The notes under the pieces: generated by a model
Seen by the model: the letters and a program-made list of their open reading frames with translations, nothing else
What the model was told of the DNA's origin: nothing
Databases searched by the model: none
Position numbers and translations under genes: made by a program
NCBI RefSeq assembly: GCF_020382885.2
Contig: NC_058498.1
Location: 18,567,001-18,631,000, forward strand
Reading direction: 5' to 3'
From: Scatophagus argus
Taxonomy: Eukaryota > Chordata > Actinopteri > Scatophagidae
DNA length: 64,000 nt
Shown: one piece after another, positions 10,198 to 20,421 of the stretch
Position numbering within the stretch: the stretch's first letter is position 1
Layout of the letters: every line of letters starts with the position of its first letter

Positions 10198-12440
10198 TTC
10201 AAGATTCAAGATTCAAGATTCAAGAGTCTTTATTGTCATTATGCAAGCATAACGAAATTTTGTGCAGATTCTCAGCTTCAAAACACACTTATAAATAGGA
10301 AAATAAAAAATTGCACACCTTAGAAGAAAATATAAAAATATAAAATACAAAGTACAAAATGCAGAATACAGAGTGAGGTAGATAAAACAAAGTGCACTAG
10401 TGCCAGACTATGTGTATGAGTGTTTCACTGTAGGGGGGTTATTGCTTTAACAGCTCTGGGGAAGAAGCTGTCCCTGAGTCTGTTGGTGCTGGTTTTAATG
10501 TTCCTGTACCGCTTTCCTGATGGAAGCGGTACAAACAGTTTGTTGCCCGGGTGGGTGGGGTCTGTGGCAATGCGTCTTGCCTTCTTCTGGACTCGGGCAG
10601 TGTAAACTGAGTCCAGATCTGGTAGACTGCAGCCCACAATCCCCTGTGCTGTCCTCACCACCCGGGTTAAATCTTTCCTGTCCTGTGCTGTGCAACTGCC
10701 ATACCACACAGTCACACTGAGACACAGGATGCTTTCGATCGTGGCTCTGTAAAAGTTCACGAGCAGCTGAGTTGACAGTCCAGTCCGTTTCAACTTCCTG
10801 AGAAAGAAAAGCCGCTGTTGGGCCTTTTTCACCAGGTGTGAGGTGTTCACTGACCAGGAGAGGTCAGAGGAGATGTGGATGCCCAGGAACTTGATGCTGT
10901 CCACCCGCTCAACCGCCTCCCCAAGTATACAGACGGGAGCGTGATCAGTTTTCCTGGATCTCCTGTAGTCTACTATGACCTCCTTGGTTTTGCTGATGTT
11001 CAGGATGAGGTTGTTCCTGGAACACCACTGTGTCAAGTTCTGGACCTCATCTCTGTAGTGGGTCTCATCATTGTTAGATATGAGACCCACCACAGTGGTG
11101 TCGTCCGCGAACTTGACGACCATGTTTGTGGGGTGGATAGCAGAGCAGTCGTGTGTGTACAGTGTGAATAAGGCAGGGCTAAGTACACAACCCTGCGGCG
11201 TGCCAGTGTTGAGGATCAGTGGGGCTGATGTAGACTCCCCTATCCTCACCACCTGGGGCCTGTTGGTGAGGAAGTCCCTGATCCAGGAGCAGAGTGAGTC
11301 TGACAAACCCAGGTTGTGGAGTTTCAGGGCCAACATGTCCGGGGGGACAGTGTTAAAAGCCGAGCTGAAGTCCACAAATAGCATCCTGACGTAGGTGTTA
11401 GGATGCTCCAGGTGAGTCAGTGCCGTGTGAAGTGCTGTCGAGACGGCATCCTCCGTAGAACGGTTCTCCCTGTAGGCGAACTGCAGACTGTCCAGGCCAA
11501 CGGGGATGGCGTCCTTGATGTATCTCAGGAGGATCCTCTCGAAGCACTTCATAATAACCGGGGTCAGAGCGACAGGTCGGTAGTCGTTGAGACAGGTGAT
11601 GGTTGATTTCTTTGGCACAGGCACAATGATGGAGGACTTCAGACACACCGGGACCATGGACAGCTGTATGGACAGGTTGAAGATGTCCAGGAAGACTCCT
11701 GCCAGTTGGTCAGCGCATGACTTCAGTGTGCGCCCTGACACCTTATCTGGACCTGCAGCCTTGTTGGTGTTGATCCTCCTCAGAGCGGAGGTCACTTGGT
11801 GCAGCTGCAGGACGAGAGGCTGCTGCTGCACCTCTGGCTGAGGAAGGTGTGCAGTTCTTCTGCTGCTCGGAGAGTCGAAGCGTGCAAAGAAGCTGTTTAA
11901 GGTGTCAGGTAGGGTCGGGTCATGGCTGACCTGCTGGTCATTCCGCTTGTAGTCCGTGATGGTCCTGATGCCTTTCCACATGTTACGTGGATCGTTGTCA
12001 TTGAAGTGCTCCTCAATGCGCTGCTTGTGCCTGTGTTTAGCCAGCTGGATGCCCTTTTTCAGTTCTTTCCGGGCCCTGCTGTAAGCCAGCCTATCTCCTG
12101 ACCTATAGGCTGCATCCCGGGCTTTTAGCAGGGGCCACACTGTGCCGTCCACCCATGGTTTTTGATTAGGAAAAACCGTGATTGTCTTTGTGGGTAGGAC
12201 AGCATCAGTACAGAAGTGAACATAGGACAACACAGCTGACGTGTACTCGTCCAGGTCAGCGTCTGCTTTGAACACTCCCCAGTCTGTGTGCTCAAAGCAG
12301 TCCTGTAGGGCTGAGGAAGCCTCCTCAGTCCACACCTGGATGGTTCTGGTGGTGGGTTTGGTCCTGCAAATCAGAGGTCTGTAGGCAGGGATCAGCTCCA
12401 CAGAGATGTGATCTGACATGCCCAACAGAATGCATTTAGA
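10198..12440 (-). mobile_element. 5'-truncated CR1/L2-like LINE with open reverse transcriptase frame
   Basis: A frame open on the minus strand from 12539 to 10425 encodes a non-LTR retrotransposon polyprotein without stops. In order it shows an apurinic-type endonuclease remnant ([18 protein letters not shown], with the SDH motif), a linker, and a reverse transcriptase with [39 protein letters not shown] and the catalytic FADDT. It ends in [18 protein letters not shown]. The 3' untranslated part ends in AATAAAGACTCTTGAATC and a short TTGAATC tandem (10198-10226), the microsatellite-type tail of CR1/L2-like elements. Most of the endonuclease is missing, so the copy is 5'-truncated near 12430-12440 and cannot move by itself. 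The first roughly 35 codons of the open frame are flanking DNA. The unbroken frame suggests a recent insertion. Confidence 0.88.
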
Positions 12441-12902
12441 AGAATTCTGAGCTGGTGTTATGGATTTAATTGCAACAACACTGCATATTTTCATAATTGG
12501 GCCCCACTGAATGTTGCAGCACTGACAGACAGTAACCATGTTGACTTTGAGTCACGGGGGAGGGGACGAAAAAGGAGGGATGCCTTCACTGCGGTGTCTT
12601 TGACCTCCAGTGACCACGTCTGGCACACATCTTCCATGTTCTGTTGAAAAACTTGGCTGAAAGGTGAGTTGAAGACAAATACAGCTTTCCTGTTCCTTCT
12701 CACAACAGCTTGCTACTTCCTGTGAGTCCCCAAAGAAAACTAGAGGTCTAAGCAAACAGACCACTCCAGTCATTTCATGACCCACAGCACTTTTGTTCTC
12801 AAGAAGTGCTACTTTTACAGACTATTAGTATTACCATCAATAACCACGTGTAAAGGTTTATACATATGCCTGTGAATATTCTCATTCATCCAGGTCATGG
12901 TT

Positions 12903-12905
<3 letters not shown>

Positions 12906-12993
<88 letters not shown>
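12906..12993. repeat. (TA)n microsatellite, about 44 units
   Basis: An uninterrupted TA tract of about 88 bases, the longest simple repeat in the window and able to form a cruciform. Confidence 0.95.
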
Positions 12994-12997
<4 letters not shown>

Positions 12998-13452
12998 GAA
13001 GAGCTTCATGTAATTGCATTACAAGTACAAAAATAAATAAATGAGGAATGTATGTATTTTAAGCCAAAGGGCCATTATGTCTGTGCAGATTAAATATTTG
13101 GTAAAACACACAAAATAACTGTCAGCAATAAAACCGTTAGTATTTTCACGTGAGTTGCCTCTACTGTCTACTTCTGGTCTCGCTGAGAGGATGTGTGTAT
13201 TTGTGCATGTGTGACATTTTCAGTACATCTGGGAGGGATCAGTCACAGGTGCACGCATAGTTCCTGCTCAGAGACTTCCAGCTCCTGGGTCGTTTATTAC
13301 TCAAACTCTCCTGTTATCACTGTTGTGTTTGTACTGACCACCCCCCTCCACCTCCTCCTGCACAGACCCTCTCCTCCCACACCCTGCTCTCTGAACAACT
13401 CGAGTCAGCCACAGAGTGGTCTTCTGCTCTCATCAGGATAATGGAGCTCCTC

Positions 13453-13476
13453 TTTTTTTTTTTTTTTTTTTTTTTT
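13453..13476. repeat. Poly(T) tract, 24 bases
   Basis: A homopolymer run with no assigned SINE or LINE body next to it. Confidence 0.9.
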
Positions 13477-13697
13477 AATATTTCTATATAATTTACGCTC
13501 ATCTCCAAGTCTGTTTGTTAGTCTTTGGAAGCCAAAACTCAAAAGCTTGTCTTTGAGTATCCACTGAGGAACAATGAGCATTTTCCGCTATCATTCCACA
13601 TCATCCAAAGGATATTTTAAACACAATTCCTGTAAATCTTACCGCTGTTAAAGGGAAATCGTCACAAGAATAACAAAGAGTGAAAATTAACAAAATA

Positions 13698-13703
13698 TTT
13701 ATT
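13698..13703 (-). terminator. itpa: Poly(A) signal of itpa
   Basis: AATAAA on the minus strand, about 215 bp past the itpa stop codon. It is the nearest canonical signal. Confidence 0.6.
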
Positions 13704-13918
13704 GAAGATAAAGGAAAACCGATATTATGCAGCACCTTTTCTACTGTAGATTCTACAAGCAGACATTTAGATCACAAATATGTCATTGATATGTTTCTGC
13801 AACAACAACAAAAAAAATACCTTAGTAATAAGTATTCTCTGCACTGTCAAATTCAGTACAATAACTTGAGGTTTCATACATTTTGATTCAGAACTTCACG
13901 TTGGCCTAAGATGACTCT

Positions 13919-15437
13919 TTAATCCTCCTGCTTCTTCTTCTTGGTCTGTGGTGAGGTACTGTTGATTTGAGAGAAGTGCTCAGACATGGCAGTGAGCGCC
14001 CGGTAGCGGTGAGAAATGGAATTCTTCACCTCTTTGGGCAATTCAGCGTAACTGCAGATGAGATGGAAGCAGTCACTAGTCAGTATGGATATGTTTGGCA
14101 CAGTGCTGATCTCAAATACAGCATAAGGTGGAAGAGATTGCTACTCTTGCATTTTGCTGCATGAACTAATCAGCAAATCTCAGCTCATTTCTGACGAAAC
14201 ATTAGGCATGAGGTGTGTTTACCTCTGGCTCCCCCTCCTGGTATGAACAGAGAATTTCAAGCAATCTTTGCTTACGTTTTGTCATATCCCTCTGGCTGGA
14301 AACAAGGATCCCATCCAAAGTCTCGAGGTCCCCTGGGTTCCACAATATGTCCCTAAAAAGGAAAGAGTGAATAGAAAATAAAACACCCACCCATACCCAA
14401 CACCCACCCCTACATAACGAGGCCTCGAGAGAGGTTCTTACCTCTGTTTTCCCTCTGAACAGCTGTACTTTTTCATCTTTCCCAGCAGAGAAGGCAAAGG
14501 TGCAGAGAGCGAATGCTGATTTATCTTCAAACCCAGCTAGGAGTTTGTACAAACCTACAACAAATTTTATTACAATTATTCAGCTCCCTTCACTTTTTCT
14601 ATGCAGCTCTATTAAACAGCTCAGTTAGCATTGTTTTATCTAATACCCGTACGTACCTTCTGGTTTGAGTTTATCCAGGAACCATTTTCTATAAAAATAA
14701 TGTTTAGTTGTAATTATTACTGTTAATTACTTCCAGTAAAACAAGACTGCTCAATGACAAAGTTATTATACTAACATGTAAGGACCAGGCAGGCCTCCCA
14801 AAGCATTAAAACACAGACATGTGTCCTCCACTATGACTGGCCCATCAATCTGAAGGTGAAAAATAAACTATACATCAGTTTCAATCATGACAGTTTCAGT
14901 CATAACCACATGACAGTGTAGTTACTGTACCTGCCGTGCAGCCTCCTTACACTTCTGTATGGAAATCTCATCTGGCTCTCCTTGGTATTCAGGCACTGGA
15001 TAAAAAATAATAGTTATGTGAGCAGTGATTTCATGACAGTATTTAATTTGGGAGTGGTCTCTTTTATCATACTTACAGTCAATCTTTTTTGACACTAGTT
15101 TGTATGGAAACTTGTCTCCCAGGATCTGAATGACCTAACAAGTGTGACCAAAAGAAGAGTAAATCGTAAGTAAAGCAGGGCTAATTTTTGTCAAATGAGA
15201 GAAGAGAGTACTGGGTTTAATTGCAGCTCATGCTCACTGCCTGTATCTAGCGAAGACAGACTGGAACAGCATAAAGGCAATGAGTAAACAAGCTTCCTGC
15301 CTAAGACGGTTTAGACGGGACAGCACGACAATAAACACACAGTTCATCTCAGGCATGAAATGTTTGACTCTTACTTCTTCGAGTTTTTTTGCGTTTCCAG
15401 TCACGAAGACCACAGACCTTCCTGCGGGCACAGCCAT
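13919..15437 (-). CDS. itpa: Inosine triphosphate pyrophosphatase (ITPA)
   Basis: ITPA is a cytosolic enzyme that hydrolyses ITP, dITP and XTP to the monophosphate and pyrophosphate, keeping deaminated purines out of RNA and DNA. Eight coding exons were assembled: 15437-15375, 15134-15077, 14995-14931, 14849-14776, 14688-14657, 14554-14442, 14352-14276 and 14051-13919. They total 615 nt (204 aa; human about 194) and close in frame at a TAA. The protein starts [20 protein letters not shown], with the family's phosphate-binding TGNAKK. It then shows [28 protein letters not shown] (catalytic acidic region), [19 protein letters not shown] and SHRYRAL (purine-binding end). The C-terminus is a lysine-rich tail KKKKQED. 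A start upstream of 15437 would need a GTG, so the ATG is preferred. It is head to head with mettl13. Confidence 0.97.
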
Positions 15438-15698
15438 GATGGATGACACCCGGAAGACTTACAATACCGGACTGGCCCTGTACGGCGCGGCCAACCGCCA
15501 ATAAAATCATCTTCGTGTGCCTCAGCGAATCACCGGACAGTATGTAGCCTTACGTTCGAAAAAAATCATCCAATCATCCAGTGGTGCTGCCATCAATGTT
15601 GTCCGGCTTGAAAAGTCAGCGAAGTGCCATGTGGAAAAGCTGCTGTAAACAGATTCTGTTAATGTAAACTGAAACCTTTTGTACTATTATAGCCGACA
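15438..15698. promoter_or_regulatory. Shared itpa/mettl13 bidirectional promoter region
   Basis: Only 261 bp separate the itpa ATG (minus) from the mettl13 ATG (plus). A CCAAT box lies at about 15498 and no TATA box is obvious, as is common in bidirectional housekeeping promoters. Shared use is inferred from spacing. Confidence 0.55.
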
Positions 15699-18600
15699 AT
15701 GAGTCTTTTACCTCGCACTACGGAGGAGTTCAGCTCCGCAGAGTACTGGGAGAGATTCTTTAAGAAGCGCGGAGAGAAAGCTTTTGAGTGGTACGGAGAC
15801 TACAACAAACTCTGCGGCGTGCTGCATAAATACATCAAAGTCCAGCATAAGGTAAGGTACCTTAATGAGCAGCTGGATATGCAGCGATATAGCGATAGCA
15901 CACTGTTAGACAATTCAATACGACATTAGGAATTTGTGTCGACAGTTTGCCCAATATTACTATTTTTCGCTCACTTCTAATATGTATGTTACTTGTATGA
16001 ATACTTTGCTGGTCTTGTCCATTTAGACTTGTTTTTAATAATAAAAATGCACCTTCTGTCTGATGTAGCGAGTGTTGGAAGAATTTGTCAGATGCTGTCC
16101 TGAAATAAAATTAGCAGTACCAAAGTGTAAAATGCTCCATGAGAAAAGAAAGTCCTGCATTCTTAACCAACTAAAATTTGGTACATCAAAATAGGTGCAC
16201 TTTAAGTATGGAAAGACAAAGTACTGGTCATACAACAGCAGCCTTGCGAGCTCATACTGGCATGTTAATGTGTAAACAGCATTTTTCTGTTCTAGATGTT
16301 CGAGGTGAGGCCAGTTTTATCTACTGCATGAACTGTTGCGTTGTTAAATCTACAAAAATGCATCATATTTTAGAGGTGCATCATCTGTATTTCATTTTTT
16401 AATCTACAATATAGCCAGCATCTTTATCTGTCAAAAATAATACTTAAGTAAAACCAAAGCTAAGTTATTTTCAGTGATGACAGTAACTGTTTTTAACAGT
16501 GTTTTGTACTTCTGTCCTTCAGGTATTGGTGGTTGGTTGTGGTAACTCTGAACTGAGTGAACAGCTGTATGATGTTGGCTACAAACATCTAACTAATATC
16601 GACATCAGTGAGACGGTGGTGACCCATATGAACCAGCGAAATGCTGAGCGCCGGCCGGGCCTGACCTTCCAGCAGGTGGATGCAACACAAACTCCATATG
16701 AGGATGCCAGCTACCAGGCTGCTCTGGACAAGGGTACACTGGATGCCATGGCATCAGAAGAAGAAGGAGCCCTGGCGAGGAACATGCTCACTGAGGTGAG
16801 TAACCAGGGGGTCAGAGTGTGCACACACCATATGTGTTTTTCCTCAAGCAGTACGTAATAGTGTTGTTGTGTCTTGCAGGTGGGGCGTGTGCTAAGTGTT
16901 GGGGGCCGATATGTCTGTGTGACATTGGCTCAGGAGAGTGTGATCAAGTTGGCTGTGGAGCACTTTGTTCAGTTGGGGTGGGCGGTGAGGCTCCATTGCC
17001 TGCAGGCGGAAAGTGGGAGAGAGGAGGAGTCCTTTGCTCTGCCTGTCTTTGTTCTGGTCTGCACCAAGTTTCGTCAGCCTATGCCGACGCCTGTCCTGGA
17101 GACGTGTGTTGGGGAAGATGGAGCACCTACTCGTCTCACGCAGGTAGCAGAGTTGTTGTCAGTGGTGAGGGAGCATCAGGCTTACTCTGTCTTGAAAAAA
17201 AGGCTCCGTACAAGCACAGACCCCAGCTCGGATGTCTCACTCACTCTCTGCCACGCCAAGACTGGCCTTCCCAGATACACTCTCACAGTGCAAGACTCTC
17301 CCCCAGGTGCCAAGGTGCCAAGATCAAACCAGTTTGCTATTTTTATTGGTGAGCGCTCTTGTTATCTGGTCATGTTTCTACCTTTCTATGTAAGTCACAC
17401 TGGTTGTATTTTGCTGATTTTTTTTTTTAACCCCTTGCTTATCCTGCCAGTGCCTCAAGGCAGTGAGACAGCTTGGCTCTACAGCTCCTGTGAGGGTCGA
17501 CGGCAGCTGGCAGCTAGTGCTAATTTCCGACGTCTGGTTATTGTGGCAATGCACAGGAATCAGGAGTACACAGACATGCAGGCTGTCCAGTCAGAACTTT
17601 CACCAGTGGTAATGGACCTGGCTCCCCCGGGTATGCCAGCCAACCAGCAGGTAAACGTTTGCAAGTTTTCCTTTTAGAGATGATCTTTAGTACAGTAGAA
17701 TATTGCTTGTTGCAAACATGTGCTTCTGTGTATTTATTTGAGCTCTCTATCCCTATTCAGGTTCCATTTCTGTCAGTTGGAGGTGACCTGGGTTGGCGAG
17801 AGGAGGTCAGCAGGGGTGTGAGTGAGCTGAGTGGGGAGTATTGTGTGGAGAATGTCAAAGGAGAAGATGGAGAACTGTATCGGAGACTCATTTTCCTGTC
17901 TAATTCTGCCCTCATCCAATCAGAGAGCCGTCTTTTCCCTTCAAATACTGGTCAATACTTTTTCCTTCTTCTCTGTAATTTGCTGTGCTGGGGAGCTGTC
18001 ATGTAGTCCATCTTTGTTTTGCAATCAGTTATGCAGTATACAGTATAGTATTATAATTGTTCATTTTAGATGTAGATTGATGAAATGAATGAATATTTAT
18101 GTCCCAGCAGCATCCAGTCACAAGAAGAAAAACAAAAAGAAGGTCAAGCCAGCTGTTGTTCCAACAACATCCTCAGCCTCTCTGTCAGTGGATAGTGGCT
18201 TCCTCTGCTGCGCTCACCATGAAGTTATGGTGGCAGGCCTTGCCATGCTTGGGGTAGGCATGCCACAGAACAAAGGTCAGTTCAGACCTGTTTTGTACAG
18301 TCTAGTCTGTTGTTGCTTGTTTGATGGTTTCTTTGTGCTGTTTTTATGGTCTTATCTTCAACCATTTTTATTGAGCTTTACCTGTGACTTTTTCATCTTC
18401 TCTGTCGTGCTTCTCAGATGTTCCAGTGTCAGTGCTTGTGGTAGGACTTGGCGGAGGAGGCTTGTCTCAGTTTCTACGAGACTTTGTGCCCAATGTTACT
18501 GTTGAGGTTGTAGAACTAGACCCTGTTGTGATGGAGGTGGCAAAGGAATGGTTCGGATTCCGACCAGATGATCGTTTGACTGTCACTCTTGGAGATGGGC

Positions 18601-19398
18601 TTGAACGCATCTGTGCCCTGGAGAAAGAAGGTTAGTGAAGGAGGAATTAATCAAAGGGCAGTTAAAAGTAAGACTACACCAGTGAATATATTAACAATGC
18701 CAAGAAATGACTTTTTTTTTTTTTTTTGTAGGTGGTCGTTTGTTTGATGTCATCATGTTTGATGTAGATAATAAAGATAGTACTGTGGGTATGAGCTGTC
18801 CTCCTGCCGCCTTTGTGGAAGCCTCAATCCTGCAGAAAGTCTGCCATTTGCTAACCCCCAGAGGTACAGTATAACAGTTTATTTCCCTTTATCTGCAGGA
18901 ATTGGTTATGTTTCCAAGAAAATAATGATAATAAATGCGTGAATTTGTTGCAGAGAACACATAGACACTTAATAAACATAACAAAAACCATAATCTCCTT
19001 ACATGCGCATAAATCTTATTTTTTGTTTGAAATATTTAATCACAGTTGTGTGATTTATCTACATACACTCCTCTCTCCCTTGTCCATCTCTCTCTGCTGA
19101 ACCAGGTGTATTCATACTGAACCTTGTATGTCGTGACACGGTCTTGAGGAAAAGTGTGTTGGAGCGTGTGAGCTCCGTGTTTCCCGCCATCCTCTCTAAA
19201 AAGATCGAAGGGGAGGTTAACGAAGTCCTTCTGTGCTCTCGTGGAGAAAATGAGACACCGGACGCCGCTCACATCCTTTCATCTCTGAACCACGCCGCCA
19301 AGAGTCTGCAGAGTGTGTTGTGCTCCAGCAGGACTGGAACCAGCAGCAGCCCACACATAGACATTGCAGAGTTGTTGAAAAACCTGAAAGTAGAGTAG
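15699..19398 (+). CDS. mettl13: eEF1A lysine and N-terminal methyltransferase (METTL13)
   Basis: METTL13 is a two-domain methyltransferase. In human, the N-terminal seven-beta-strand domain methylates Lys55 of elongation factor eEF1A and the C-terminal domain methylates its N-terminus. Nine coding exons were assembled: 15699-15851, 16523-16795, 16880-17348, 17451-17650, 17761-17950, 18108-18275, 18418-18630, 18732-18863 and 19106-19398. They total 2091 nt (696 aa; human 699) and close in frame. Visible parts are the start MSLLPRTTEEFSSAEYWERF, the first SAM-binding motif VLVVGCGNSELSEQLYD with acidic NIDIS, and ALDKGTLDAM. A lysine-rich linker HKKKNKKKVK leads to the second SAM motif VLVVGLGGGGLSQFL with VEVVELDPVV. 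The exon 6 acceptor is a tandem CAGCAG, allowing one alanine to be included or skipped. dnm3 follows on the same strand about 1 kb downstream, as in human 1q24. Confidence 0.97.
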
Positions 19399-19640
19399 AG
19401 TTTCTTTGTGACCAGGGGGATGAAATTTAATCATGTGTTTAGACTGTTTGGAAAAAATATGGCGAAGATCCCAAAATATGAGAGTGCTTTGACTTTGCCA
19501 TTCAGTGCAATGTAATGAAAAAAGTATTATTATGTATATTATAAACAATGAAAAGTAAAGAACATTTTATCTTAACATCATAATGTGCTTCTACTAGCAT
19601 GAGTTCCAAGTGCCAGTAGATATTTGAATGTTCATTGTCG

Positions 19641-19907
19641 TTACTGCATTATTTCGCCAATGAATGCAGCCTTCAGTTTCTCTTTCACTTGCTTCGGTTC
19701 TCCAGTGTAGTACACGGTGATCACTCCCTTATTGCCAAGGAATCCAGGCGTGTTATTTACAGTAGATGAGTCTTCCACTCTGGTTTTAGTTACAGTGTTT
19801 ATAGGACCGGGCGGAGCCCTGCCCTCGTTGGATGCGTTACATTTCAAATAGCTGTAGGCTTGAGGAGTGAATGCCCGCACGTTGTCAGATAAGTCGGAGT
19901 ACTTTCA
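19641..19907 (-). CDS. Hypothetical small protein or terminal exon
   Basis: A minus-strand frame of about 87 codons, open from just after a TGA near 19908 to a TAG near 19641, starts KYSDLSDNVRAFTPQAYSY and ends VKEKLKAAFIGEIMQ. It has no ATG at its start, so it would have to be a last exon or use a non-ATG start. No family was recognised and no membrane helix is seen. It lies in the roughly 1-kb gap between mettl13 and dnm3. The amino-acid make-up looks protein-like (GFLGNKGVITVYYTGEPKQ), but the splice acceptor in front (TTATGAAAG) is poor. It could equally be a chance frame. Confidence 0.25.
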
Positions 19908-20421
19908 TAATTGGCTATGTAGTTTGTCTATCTTGGGGATTGCCGAGCTAAACTTGCGGATTGCCACGCATGCGCAGAAACGTTTATTCCGTTAGCTGTC
20001 AGAATGTTTTCCTCCCGTCTATGGACCAAACTGAACGGGGCGACCAGCGGTTAGCTCCTTAAATGTGTCCAGAGTTGAAGGGAAACAACTCAACTGCAAA
20101 GCTTTTGGAGTTTTAAAAGAAGAATAATGTATACAACGAGCTGTTTTCTGTGGTCTGTGAGTACAAACTTGGACACTATCGTCTTTTCCAGACACTATCG
20201 CGGTAACGTAACTAACCGCTGCTGAACTTGTGGACCTTTAAAAGTTTGCACCGTCCTTTAAGAAGAGTATCGTTACAGGTTTTGTCCTTATCAGTGATGA
20301 AGACAGCAAACTTGTAAGTAAGTCTTAACGATGGTAGCTTCTTTACTGACTGGCGTAGCCTAGAACCTGAGGAAAAGAGGACTTCGAGGAGCCGGACAGG
20401 TAGCCCGCCTGCACCGTTGCG

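Larger units (their letters stand above)
12441..13690. other. Intergenic stretch between LINE and itpa
   Basis: It holds a long TA array (12906-12993) and a 24-base T run (13453-13476). No gene was recognised. Confidence 0.6.

Noticed and set aside
12441-12539. N-terminal part of the LINE frame as protein
   Set aside because: The sequence does not resemble the endonuclease; it is flanking DNA that happens to stay open.
10439-12703. Short plus- and minus-strand frames over the LINE
   Set aside because: They are shadow frames of the reverse transcriptase ORF.
15234-15449. Minus-strand frame running through the end of itpa exon 1
   Set aside because: It starts at a GTG and reads into intron 1; the spliced itpa model explains the real part.
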